This document shows positions 6,601 through 16,900 of a DNA stretch of 24,643 nt, piece by piece. A model generated the notes under the pieces. That model was given only the letters and a program-made list of their open reading frames with translations. It was not told the origin of the DNA and did no database searches. Origin of the DNA: Flavobacteriales bacterium (lineage in GTDB: Bacteria; Bacteroidota; Bacteroidia; Flavobacteriales_G; Salibacteraceae); NCBI GenBank assembly GCA_003499525.1, contig DNTB01000056.1, forward strand, positions 1-24,643, in the 5' to 3' direction. Within the stretch, counting starts at the first letter, position 1. The number at the start of each line of letters is the position of its first letter. The position numbers were made by a program, and so were the translations under genes.

Positions 6601-9231
6601 TTTCCAAAGGGAGAACCGCTGTTCTTCAAATGCTTAGCCAAAATGGGACCACTGGGGAACGACTATGTCACTGGATACGGTTACATAGAGTCCATCAATT
6701 ATACCGCGGGACAACAGTATGTATCTCTTCATCTTAAAGGTGTTGATCTGAAAGATCCGGGTAAGTCCGGAAGTATAAACCCAATTACTTCGGCTGCAAT
6801 TCAATATGCGCGGTTAAACCTATCGAGACTCATATGGAACCCGGGATTAAGCTCCTCTGGAGGTTTTAACAAAAGCTTTGTTTATGCGGTTGTTGCAAAC
6901 ACTATGCAATATATCCAAGGATTAAAAAACCCCAATGCATACCTGATAGGTAAAGATTACGGAAAAGAAATAATTTCGGGTAAATCCTGGGTAAGAGGAA
7001 GAATTATAGGTCATGGTAAACTGGGAGGTGGGTCCAGAGTTTCTAAAATTACTCTCAATGATCAATGGGCTGCTCTTACGAATAATCAGAAAGAAAATTC
7101 AAGGGAGTATGGAACTAAATATTCTTATTCCCTTCCGGACGGTCGCTCCTCTGGCGTGGCTTCCTGGGAACCACAAATAGGTGGTGAGGAAAATACATTT
7201 CGCAAACCTCTGTTTTTCGGCCAGCGAAATGTTCTGGCACCTAATAATAACTACTTTTCAGAAGAGCCATTAGCTGAATTCCTGTACCCATCGAGCAGGG
7301 TTGGTTACTCAAGGGTAACTGTATCTGAAGTGAAGCACCCCGGCATCACGCGACATGGCACAGGCAAAACCGTACATGAATTCTATACCGCTAAAGATTT
7401 TCCAACCATTTCAGAGCGAACTAAAATCGACCCTATCCGACGCAAATCGCCGAGCCTTAGCATCATGGACCTTTTTAATACTCATGTTTCGGATCGCATG
7501 TATGCTACTCAGGGGTTTCTGGTCGAACTAAATGATATGCACGGAAAACCCAAAAGCATCAGCATGTACTCCGAAGGAAAAGACATTCCGTTCTCTAAAG
7601 AGGAATACATTTATAATGCAGTGCCATATCTGGAAGGTTCACAACGTTTAACTAATGACGCAGTTGTTCTGGATAGCAAGGGTAAAGTTTCCAATGCGGA
7701 AATAGGAGTGTCACGCGAAGTGGTATTTGATTCAAGACAATACAATTTCGAATCATCTTCTATTAATACTGCCATGAATACCGACCTGTTTATGGTTGGT
7801 TTTTTCCCTCTGGGTATTCTGTCTATAATTCCAGTTATAGCCAGCGAATCTGTAGAGTTCAAAAGCTCTACTGCTACTAAACTGATTCAAAGATTCGGTT
7901 TATTGAAAGAGGTAAGAAAAAGCTATTTAGGCAGTCAGGTCAATACAGAAATGATCGCCTACGACGAAGAAACTGGAGAACCGATATTAACTAAAACTAA
8001 CAATGACTTTGGAGATGATGTTTACACCTTGAACATACCCGCATATTGGAGGTATGATGAAATGGGGCCTTCTTATAAAAACACAGGTATTGAGCTGAAC
8101 GACATCAGGTTTCTTAATGGATATGCCCAATTCCCAAGTGCAGATAAGTTTTTTGTTGCTGGGGATGTAATCTTAGTTGAAAGCTCTTCCTTTCAGGAAA
8201 AAGCATGGGTTCTTGAAGTTGATAACAGTCAATTTCTTGCTGTTACAAAATCTGGAACACCCATTACTGCATCAAATGCAAGGATCAAAATCATTCAGTC
8301 CGGAGCAAAGAATTTGCAATCAACTAACATGATGAGCATCACATCATTGCAAAATCCAATTGCAGGAATCGCTTCAAGTATTTATGATGATGTGTTGTCG
8401 GCGAGTGCCGTAGAGTTTGACCAAAATTGGAAAAAGTATTGCGGATGTTCCTCAGCAGCCACTACAAATCCATTTATAAGTGGCGAACGGAAACTTCATG
8501 AGGCAAAAAGAACCTGGACTTATGTATCGGAAAGAACCCAGCAAAATGTAGATAATAATGTTGATTCAAGAAACGATGGGGTCTACAGTCATTTTACCCC
8601 GTTTTATAGATTGTCAGCAAACAAAAACTGGGAAATTGACCCTGCCAATTGGAACTATGCTCAAGAGATTACTGTCTCATCGCCATTTGGCCAGCCATTG
8701 GAGAGCAGTAACCCACTGAGTATTTTCAGCTCAAGAACCATTGGATACCGTCAAACTAAAGTAAAAGCAGAGGCTATCAATGCCCAGTATCGGGAAATAG
8801 CAGTAGATGACTTTGAGGATTACGATGGAATCTGTGAGGATAATCACTTTAGGATTACGGATAGTGCGCCTGATATAGTAACCTTTAACTATCATACAGG
8901 TCGCAGAAGTATAAGAATCAATCAAGGCGATTCCGTAGAATACGTGACAAATTTGGATTGGTGTCCGGGAGATTGCAACATAAAAATCAACCTGGATAGT
9001 GTTTCTACAGGAACAGATTATAGCGGGCCCAAAACCTATGTATTAAGTGCATCAGGCGGCGAAGCGCCATATTCTTCCAGTTGGGCATTGCACAGCGGAT
9101 ACGCACAAATTGATCCGGCCGGTACTCCCAATCTAATACAGTTAAAGAAATGGCCGCAAAATTCTGTCAGCTTTCAGGTACAATTAACCGACAATTCAGG
9201 GTGCCGTATCGACACTCTCATAACCCTATAA
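3673..9231 (+). CDS. Very large exported SpvB/TcB-like protein of the Bacteroidota RHS type
   Basis: This 1852-aa exported protein has a hydrophobic segment at residues 20-42 (ALLSACYFFMFSIMPSPLFG) acting as signal peptide or anchor. Residues 59-125 (DLFTGDFSYNIPLLDVGGYP, then GWVGLGWSLNTGSINR and RGIPDDF) follow the order seen at the start of SpvB/TcB proteins: G-x-F/M strand, SYNSG-like strand, GxGWxL and RxxxGxP. Residues 564-595 (RDHHIAEITITKTNGSRYIY, GIPAY) and the DRWGNYKPY and GPYYFVQ-like beta-rich blocks are typical of giant Bacteroidota proteins encoded beside RHS genes. From about residue 1712 a lectin-like beta-sandwich begins (DDFEDYDG, GRRSIRI) but stops at 1852. In homologues I recall, this sandwich continues into a YDxxG tail, which here is carried by the next gene. 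The ATG at 3673 is preferred over in-frame starts inside the upstream gene. The role is probably structural, as part of a surface or secreted RHS assembly. Confidence 0.8.
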   Translation: MYYKANNKNHTKVLETSLRLRITALLSACYFFMFSIMPSPLFGLSGGPSLPEFQKFSPVGSTDMVDLFTGDFSYNIPLLDVGGYPINLIYNAGVTVEQEAGWVGLGWSLNTGSINRAVRGIPDDFKGDVIQKEQNIKPNETVGFKFGIDLETAGIPQNNLTGGVGFSIGFFNNSYQGLGMETGINTNITMLSKNNIGLGGSLGINSNSFEGLTLQPGLHISKGIKEIDSPLRLSGSTSINSRRGMQHLAFGLSISGSAENTKTTREAQASRNILASTFDLMQPTYVPSIPMPMSSSGISGRFKLGFELWTLDAGAYVNAYQSSQFLAQKQRNSNAFGYMYLQDAHSNTDWQFPFGVMLDFNRSGNESFTPSAPALPAATLTNDLFSVSGQGVSGSYKTQRGNIGSVYDEYTSFSSSNSSIGAEVSPGSLAHFGMNFYTASSTTRSGDWSKKSNALSQTFKYSESPNQVGFEPYYFKEAGEKSVDDDQNYFDLVGGNELIHPQMRSAGFVELSNTLEVNETPQIITPTNNGRTKRAKRNQFFSALTFKDTRAGAGSSGYNNSFARDHHIAEITITKTNGSRYIYGIPAYNFKQKEVAFAVGKSSSGSNLNCTTGRVGYLKSDNSVYNNLGSDHFFLSKELPPYAHSYLLTSYLSADYVDSDNELGPSIRDFGSYAIFKYEKISNYKWRVPFEQNEANFQENSRSDVSDDKANYVYGEKELWYLDTIRTKEYIAVFHKEQRKDGCGVQDENGGINSASNTLLLRKISLYYLQDFDGINTSIPLKEVHFEYDYSLCKDIPNNNGQKYSKDGSTNLVSNEKGKLTLRKVYFTYKNSYRGKLSPYIFNYSSDNPDYHPKAHDRWGNYKPYVDNCSSTNGVSSDDFVYVEQDNKAQQDQYASAWLLQEIILPSGGKINVEFESDDYYFIQNKVASRMYVIEDGQFGSLVRIQEETNTGGFANNPLKISLPPSCSTQTQVNRIFPKGEPLFFKCLAKMGPLGNDYVTGYGYIESINYTAGQQYVSLHLKGVDLKDPGKSGSINPITSAAIQYARLNLSRLIWNPGLSSSGGFNKSFVYAVVANTMQYIQGLKNPNAYLIGKDYGKEIISGKSWVRGRIIGHGKLGGGSRVSKITLNDQWAALTNNQKENSREYGTKYSYSLPDGRSSGVASWEPQIGGEENTFRKPLFFGQRNVLAPNNNYFSEEPLAEFLYPSSRVGYSRVTVSEVKHPGITRHGTGKTVHEFYTAKDFPTISERTKIDPIRRKSPSLSIMDLFNTHVSDRMYATQGFLVELNDMHGKPKSISMYSEGKDIPFSKEEYIYNAVPYLEGSQRLTNDAVVLDSKGKVSNAEIGVSREVVFDSRQYNFESSSINTAMNTDLFMVGFFPLGILSIIPVIASESVEFKSSTATKLIQRFGLLKEVRKSYLGSQVNTEMIAYDEETGEPILTKTNNDFGDDVYTLNIPAYWRYDEMGPSYKNTGIELNDIRFLNGYAQFPSADKFFVAGDVILVESSSFQEKAWVLEVDNSQFLAVTKSGTPITASNARIKIIQSGAKNLQSTNMMSITSLQNPIAGIASSIYDDVLSASAVEFDQNWKKYCGCSSAATTNPFISGERKLHEAKRTWTYVSERTQQNVDNNVDSRNDGVYSHFTPFYRLSANKNWEIDPANWNYAQEITVSSPFGQPLESSNPLSIFSSRTIGYRQTKVKAEAINAQYREIAVDDFEDYDGICEDNHFRITDSAPDIVTFNYHTGRRSIRINQGDSVEYVTNLDWCPGDCNIKINLDSVSTGTDYSGPKTYVLSASGGEAPYSSSWALHSGYAQIDPAGTPNLIQLKKWPQNSVSFQVQLTDNSGCRIDTLITL

Positions 9232-9243
9232 TTCAAGAAAACA

Positions 9244-10305
9244 ATGCGTTTCGCCATAACAATATTCATTCTATATAGCCTTACTAAAAGCACTGCTATC
9301 TGTCAAACGAGCCCTAATTGCTCAGTACTATATAATGAGGTGAGTAGAGATACTAGCTCGTGCTTTCTATTGGATGTTAGCTTGTTAAACTCCGTTTCTA
9401 ATTTCTACGAATATAACTATGATGATTTTGCTATTCCTTCTGTCTTCAATACAGATAACTCAAAAGAACTAATATTTAAGTATACTGTCTGCCCTGGCTA
9501 CTATACCATTACTCACAAAACAGGCGGCGGATTAAAGGTTAGCGATTACAGTTGGAGCGAACTGGAGATAATTGGGCCCATAGACACAAGCCTGGATCTT
9601 ACACAATGCACACCACCGGTCTCGCAACCCAGTAGGGTTTTGACTCCTGTCATTTCCGGCACCAACGACATCTACTCAGAGCAGATCTTTTTCCCATTTG
9701 AAGGCATCTATTACTTGAAGTTTACATTGCCCAACAGGTGCGATGACACTCTCCTGTTTGAAATTCCAGATACAAATAATTGCACCAGCCTGGCTGCCGA
9801 TGTCTGTGATGAGTGTATCGGGACATTTGCACTTAAAAAAGGCGAGCAATATTCTATTTCAGCCTGGGTACATGAAGAGAGTTACAAAAGTGACAGTACC
9901 AGATACTTTGCTGCGCCACAGATCATAGTGTACTTCTGTAATGGGACCAGTTGCATCTATAATACTTTTATATGTGATACATCATCAGCCATCATTGATG
10001 GTTGGCAGCAAATCAACGGTACGTTTAGCACACCATCCGCTGGAGATGTGCAAATGAAAATAGTGCTAAAGAATTCCGGGACAAGCTCAATCTTATTCGA
10101 TGACATTAGAATTCACCCGCACGATGCGAGTTTGAAAAGCTATGTCTATGATGTCACAACGGGCAACCTGAATGCAGTTCTGGATGAAAGAAATTTTTCA
10201 ACTCAGTATGAATATGACGAAGAAGGAAACCTGACCAGAATCAAAAAAGAAACCGAAAGAGGGGTGCAAACCCTTCAGGAAACTAAATCAAACTATGCAA
10301 ACTAA
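9244..10305 (+). CDS. Exported protein with a CBM-like domain and YD-repeat-like tail
   Basis: This 353-aa protein has a short signal-like N-terminus (MRFAITIFILYSLTKSTAIC). No proper lipobox is present, because the residue before the Cys is Ile. Residues 185-295 look like a carbohydrate-binding-module sandwich (GEQYSISAWVHEE, GWQQINGTF, SSILFDDIRI). The tail (KSYVYDVTTGNLNAVLD, YEYDEEGNLTRIKKETERG) is a YD-repeat-like end. From memory of the family, this whole region normally forms the C-terminus of the same polypeptide as the upstream 1852-aa protein. Here both are in the same frame, separated by one TAA and 12 nt. The separate signal peptide argues for a real gene split rather than a fresh nonsense mutation. 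Its 3' end overlaps the next gene by 11 nt. Confidence 0.78.
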   Translation: MRFAITIFILYSLTKSTAICQTSPNCSVLYNEVSRDTSSCFLLDVSLLNSVSNFYEYNYDDFAIPSVFNTDNSKELIFKYTVCPGYYTITHKTGGGLKVSDYSWSELEIIGPIDTSLDLTQCTPPVSQPSRVLTPVISGTNDIYSEQIFFPFEGIYYLKFTLPNRCDDTLLFEIPDTNNCTSLAADVCDECIGTFALKKGEQYSISAWVHEESYKSDSTRYFAAPQIIVYFCNGTSCIYNTFICDTSSAIIDGWQQINGTFSTPSAGDVQMKIVLKNSGTSSILFDDIRIHPHDASLKSYVYDVTTGNLNAVLDERNFSTQYEYDEEGNLTRIKKETERGVQTLQETKSNYAN

Positions 10306-10984
10306 GAATATCCCCCTCGTTTTTGCTTCGTTTTTGCTCATTGCGCTATCAGCTCCTTTAAGGGCGCAGTCCTTATGGAATCCTGCATCAATCAATGAGG
10401 TGAATGAAGCTTATGCCCTGTTCAATTCGTCATTGAAAAGCGATTCGAAGTTTAAATATGAACAGACTATATACCTTTTTAGTAAGGGTGAGAAAAAGCT
10501 CATTTCTGATTCCTATTTGATCCATGCAGAAGATAAATACCTGATAAGTAATCAGGAACATCTTTGGGTTTGGGATCAAAGTAATGCCATTCATGTCAAT
10601 ACATTTAGTGAAGAAATAAGCATTACCGTTCCTGATTCCTATTGGTCTCTACTTGATGAATTTGCTCCCCAAATTCCCGAAACTGCTGTGACAGAAGTCT
10701 ATAAAAGAAGGGCCGAGCAAAGTGAGATATATAAAATTCATTTTCGCTCGGATCTTGGCATCGAAAAAATGATGGTTCATATCACTAACCAATTCATATC
10801 CAAAGTAGAAATCCACTCCGCTCCTAACCAGGAAAATGGCGAAATTTCATGGATGGAAGCCCTGTTGGAAAAAGAGAAGCCCACAAAAAAAGAGATCAAT
10901 CACCTTCACCAAATACTAGATCCCGAATTGAGAAAACAGTCGGAATATGGTCGCTATAAGGAAATCACGAACGCCCTAAACTGA
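10295..10984 (+). CDS. Small exported protein, possibly LolA-like, in the RHS operon
   Basis: This 229-aa protein has a clear signal peptide (MQTKNIPLVFASFLLIALSA, then PLRAQ, with cleavage near A24). The mature part has alternating beta strands after an N-terminal helix: KFKYEQTIYLFSKGEKKLIS, then YLIHAEDKYLISNQEHLWVW and ITVPDSYWSLLDEF. This order recalls the LolA/LppX half-barrel fold of periplasmic lipoprotein carriers, but sequence identity is too weak to be sure. It starts 11 nt inside the preceding gene in another frame and ends 7 nt before the giant RHS gene, so translational coupling is likely. A carrier or chaperone role for its huge secreted neighbours is an inference. Confidence 0.72.
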   Translation: MQTKNIPLVFASFLLIALSAPLRAQSLWNPASINEVNEAYALFNSSLKSDSKFKYEQTIYLFSKGEKKLISDSYLIHAEDKYLISNQEHLWVWDQSNAIHVNTFSEEISITVPDSYWSLLDEFAPQIPETAVTEVYKRRAEQSEIYKIHFRSDLGIEKMMVHITNQFISKVEIHSAPNQENGEISWMEALLEKEKPTKKEINHLHQILDPELRKQSEYGRYKEITNALN

Positions 10985-10991
10985 TCCTTCT

Positions 10992-13900
10992 ATGAAAGCT
11001 ATAACTACTTTTCTGTTCGTTTTAAATATGATGCTGACCCTGAATTCTATCGGAGGGGATATTACTTACGTTACATCAAGAGGAGGTATCAATACCGGTG
11101 ATACTAACAGCCTACAGTTACCTCAATCAAGCTCAGGTTCAGTTAATTACATCAGTATTGACAATCGTATTGTCTTTTCAGTGAACCATGATCACGACTC
11201 TATAAATGAAGTCGTTGATAAAGTAGAGGTTGAGTTGCATGTTGAGATGAAAAGTATTGGAGGTACACGTATCACGGATACGATAATACTCGAATTAAAC
11301 AATTTAGTATCAGGTGTGCATTCCAGAGATATACACATCAAGACGTTCCAGGATCAAGTTGAAATTAGTTATAGGGTAATAAGTTCCTCAGCTTCTGATA
11401 AAACTGGAAACACAGTGGCACTATCTCCTATGCAGGAGCTTTTTCAATTGTATATGGAAACGACTGTTAGACAGGTTTCATTGCTTTCCACAGCTCCAAT
11501 AAATGGTTCAGCATCCCTTCTGGTTTGTGACTCACTACACCATGCGGCAAAAATACTTTGGAACTTTATTCCGGGGGCAGAGGAATATGACCTTGAGTAT
11601 TTCTTTGTTAATTCCATTGGAAAATCAGATACAACCAACCCTACTGGCGCTATTGTATTTAAGAACAATTCTACCAGAATATCAACCAACAAGAACCATT
11701 ACATTATTCCTTTAATTGGACATCTAGGGCACTTGTTTTTTAGGCTACGCGCTGTCGGACGCAGTACAGTAAATCCTGAAAAACATATCTATTCCTCCTG
11801 GACCCAGTCTGATGACACTCTGCATCTAAGCAATCTTATTCCAGGCAAGGATTACGTGCGCATCTCCAACAACTTTCAAAGGGCTTTGAACTGGAACAAC
11901 GTTACGACCTTTGCCGAAAATGGAAAGAAAAAAGAAGTTATTGAATATTACGATGGATTATTGAAAAACCGTCAATCGACGGCACTGCTAAATACGGATA
12001 GTACTTCGTTAACCAGTGAAACTGTTTATGACTACTCCGGCCGCCCTGCCGTAACCGCTCTGCCTTTTCCCCACAAAGAATGCGCTTCCAAATATCCTTC
12101 CCTGGCTTACGTAGCAGAAACGAACCTCGATTCACTGGAAAATGTATTTGACTATACCCACTTCGATTTAGACGCTGATACGAATGATTGCTCGGTTGCT
12201 TCTGCCCCAATGTCCTCCTTATCAGGGTCATCAAAGTACTACTCTCCAAATAACCCCAATCAAAATGGACATCACCGATACATTCCTGATGCTCAAGGGT
12301 TTCCTTATTCTCAGACAGAGTATATGCCGGATAATACGGGCAGGATACGCTCACAAGGAAATGTGGGAAAGGATTTTCAGCTGGGTTCGGGACACGAAAC
12401 AATGTACATGTACAGCAAGCCGTTTCAATCGGAACTCGATCATTTTTTTGGTTCTAATATCGGTTTGGCCAGCCACTATACTAAAACTGCAGTTCAGGAT
12501 CCGAACGGACAGATATCAATACAATACACCAACGCGCAGGGTAAAACAGTAGCTACCGCTTTAGACGGTGAATCGCCGGCAAATATGAATGACATTAGTA
12601 GCTACAATGGGAATATCGACACCTTAACCGTGGACCTCTTTGAGAAAGATATCAACGGTATCAGTACCTGCAATAGTGTTTCTTATAATGATAACCTCAT
12701 TGAATTTGCTCAGGAAATCTCAATAACTAAAAACAAATCCATTCATTTCGATTATGGAATATCATTTGAACATTACGATGACAGTTGCTTAAAAGACACG
12801 GTTTGTCTCCAATGTGTTTACGACCTTGAGTTCTATGTGATAGACGATTGTGGCTCAATTGTCCATGCAACTACTGGCCACTTAGGTAAATTTGAGCATG
12901 ATTCTTCCGGGATTGTGGCAGTGACATCAGATACTGCCAAAACGGATACTTCTTTCTCCGTTAGCCTAAATCTCGAAAAAGGGGTATACAGTGTAGTAAA
13001 AAAACTAAAACTAAATGATAAAATACTAAATCAATATGTTGATGACTACATCCAGGGGGTCATTTCCGATAGTTCATGCATTGCTTTTATTGATGATTTC
13101 ATTGCCGCAGACAGCGCCGGTATGGACTTTTATGATTGCAATTTAACCTGTGAATCCTGCAAGGATCATCTCGGAACAAAGCAGGATTTCATTGCGAACG
13201 GTTTAGGGACTGGTCATGAATACGACCTTTTGAAAATGGCCTGTGATGATCTCTGCAATCAAATGAACTTCTGTTCCAGAATTTACGGTCAAATGCTCGA
13301 AGACGTAAGTCCGGGTGGACAGTACGGCTATATAGAAGGCAGGGGACCAAATTTGGGATTGAATTCCAAAATTGTTTCTCTTTTTAATGATCCAGGTTTT
13401 AAAATTTCCATGGCAGGTCAACAATATAGTTATCCCAGCATATTGAGATATTGGACTATTGCAGCCGGTAGAGTACCACTAGGCAATCAAAACTTAAGTC
13501 CAAATTGGAGAAACCCTGTTCGGGATGTGAATGATATACTCTCCTATGAATACTACGACCGCTATGGAAATATTGCCTATTTGGAAGTATTGAAGATCAG
13601 CGGCAACTATTATCCCGAACCGATTGACAATTCTTATATCGTTCAGAAAAATGGTTCTTACTTTATCAAACCCCAGCACCTGAAAAATCTTGAGGACTTT
13701 TTGCGCTTCTGGCGGCCTTCTTTTGCCAGGTCTTTAGTGAAGTATCATCCAGAAATTAGCTACTACGAAGATTGCATAAAGCTGAATCAAGAGATAACTC
13801 CAAATCCTCCCATTAGTCATCAACCCAAGACATTCACCGGTTTTGATCAAACTCTGGATAATGCCATTACCTGGGATGAAGCGATAAGCCTGAATCTGCT

Positions 13901-16900
13901 TGACACAAATAATCTTAATAACACCGTACATAACTGGTTGAGAGGCAATGGTTCTGCCCAGCTCTACGACCCCATCGGGAAACACGGTCATCTGTTCAAT
14001 ACTACCCAATTTGATGCGCCCGATTGGAGATATTTCATTGATTCTATCGACCTCAAATTTTCCAATTATATTGATTTCGGCAGTAATTCAATAAGTCTGT
14101 ATGAATTGATTGGAATAACGGTTAGAGCTCCTCATCTATCTGGAAATCAAATTCGTAACCTATTCCTTCCCACAAAAAATATACCCCCAAACCTTCAGTT
14201 CGGATCACAGTTTTACCCTAATCCGTCCAACAGTGCCCAGATCAGATACAACAAAGAATTATTGAATAAAGAATGGGGCTTGTTGAAAGCACTGTACAAG
14301 AACTACAAGCACAAGTACATTGCCGACATTCTTCATCTTCTCGCCATAAAAAAACATGGCTATAACGCCTGTATTGGTAATGCAAATTTTGATTACTATG
14401 CCCATGGATTCCATGATAACACCAACAGCTCTCCATTCTATGATTATACTCAAACCTGTGGGTACTTAACTTACAAATTCTTCAGCAATAAAGTAGCCCG
14501 TTTCCAAAGCGATATTCATGTCCCCGAAAAGGGCGGAATCAACGCAAACTATGAGTATTTCCTACAAACCGGACAATGTCCTGTAGACGTTCGATTAGAA
14601 AAAGTGCTGGATGAGATCGCACGAAACTCATATCTGGATTCCCTGGACGGAGTAGATGTCTATCAACATGTATTGAACTTCGGTGGCCTCTTTAATGAGA
14701 TCAATAATAAGCAGAACAATCTAACTGTTCCAGGCTGTACAGGCTGGCAGCCATCTAATTATATTTCTAATAACAAACTAAAACTAGAGTTAAAACTAAG
14801 TAACAACCAAACCTACATTGTCGAACTATTTGATCCGGCCTATGCGGGACAACGCATATGGGGCTCGATTGAAGGATTCGATTTTCTGCTAAGTGACGAT
14901 CAATCTGCTATTTCGTTCACCCCTTCAACCAACTTACCCCATGCATTTAAGGTTCGGGCTCATTGTTATGATGCAAGTGGAAAAGTTAGTTACAAGGAAC
15001 TTGAAGGCGCAACCAACATTGAGCTGGGAGCCTGCACCTTCGGCTCGGTTTGCACTCCAAATGATATCGGGCGAAATGTAGAAAGAATATTCAGTCGTAT
15101 AGCTACTCAATTTGGAGCAGACAGTAATGTTAGTCAAATTGATAACATTACCCCGAACCTTTTTAGCATTCCATTGCTGAACACCCTGAACAAAACAGCG
15201 GGTCATATAGGTTGGGATTACAATCCTTCATCAGAAACATTCTGCATCACTTCAAACGGATCAGACCTTTGCCTGAAGATAAACTCATCTTCTCCGGTCC
15301 AATTCAACCGATACGACAGCATCGCTTACATCAAGAATTTAAACAGCGAGTTTGAAAACTACTTCGTTTTTGATGCCTATGATACCGCAGGAGTTTTTCT
15401 GGCAACGCTCAGAGGAAGTGCCTACACACAAGACAATAGTGGTACGATAACCCCCCTCAACCTCGGAACATGCGGGTTGCCCAAACCTCTTCAATGCTCA
15501 GGTGATCCTTTCACTCTTGCTGAGAATCTTGAGGAAGTGTTGAGGGAGCGACTGACTACTCAGAACTACGACATCCTGAAGAGTCCCGCTATTACCAATA
15601 CCCTAATCAACTATTTCAGCCCGCTATCCAGCTCAGCGAACCATAAATTCGAAAACGGGAATCGAAAACTCATTTTCTATTCAGATACATTGGATTCTCT
15701 TTGCTCCATTACCCTAAAGCTGGTCGACCCAACCACAACTCATAACTTAAACCAAGTCATTGATATTGAGGACTTTAAAGTAATTGATACTTCCGGTTTT
15801 GGGCCGTTTTTCAACTTTGAGTTCGATGCAATTTTCGATAGTGCTGGCAACCCTGTAGAAAGTTTGGTTCAAGGGAGCAGTTGTCTTCCTCTTAAAAATT
15901 GTGTTTTCTGCGATCCTGTTCCAAACGGTACTGCCTATTCTCCTGAATTGCTCCATCAATACCGACTCAACGAAATCAATCAACAGCTAAAGGCATTTAC
16001 TCGTCAGTTTGCCAGAGTCGAATCGACCGTAGTGGAAATTCCGGAGAGCCCCTACCCCAGTATTCCGCCGCTGAATTCTCAGCTCACCGAGAAGGAGTAT
16101 GCCTCCTTGAACGATGATTTACTCTTTGCAAATGCATCGCGAAACTTCGCACAAGTGAATGTAAACGATACCGATTCGGTGCAGATAGAAGTTAATGATA
16201 AGCAATTAGAACTGAACAGGGAACGCGAAAATCAGGCGTTTTCAATACCCTCACGAAATACCACCCCATCCAGCTGTGACTGTGATGAGATCAATATAGA
16301 ATGCAGATATGCTTTAGAAATTGACGGTTCTCCAACAAATACAAATAATGGGTTCTGGAATGGAAATACGCACTGGTTGTATTTAAATCAAGGATGTCCT
16401 AACCCGAATTCAACTGAATTCTACTATATATCAACATTAAAAAAGAATTTAAGAATTGAGTTTAAAAATTCAGGTCTGCATACGTCTGGTGGATTTATAT
16501 CTGTAAGGGTGTTTTCAGCATGTAATTCTTCTATGCCAATCGGAACATTCCTCCCAATGAATGTTTCTGCAAATCATCAGGTTGCCTTTGTGGACCTGAC
16601 AAGCACCAATCATCCAGGGCCCTATTATATTGTAGTACAGCTCAACACTTGCACGGGAATGCTAAGCCTTGAGCACTCAGATTGTGATTCGCTCAACGTT
16701 TCTCAGTTTCATACCATTCGAACGTTGCAGCAACAGATTAATGGAATCAATGCTTTAACAGGAAGAAAACAAGTCCCTATTGTAACATGGCCAGAATTTT
16801 TAGAGTATCAATGTGAATGTGCAAGTGATTACATTACTCATCTTGTATCACGTCATTATGTCCTTTCCAGCCAATACTCAAATAATCCATCTAGTGTTTC

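Noticed and set aside
9244..9310. Lipoprotein signal at the start of the 353-aa protein
   Set aside because: The Cys follows Ile rather than Gly, Ala or Ser, so the lipobox rule fails. An ordinary signal peptide is more likely.
11938..12402. Minus-strand open frame of 154 codons
   Set aside because: It is antisense to the conserved DUF6443-like region, which is clearly the coding strand.
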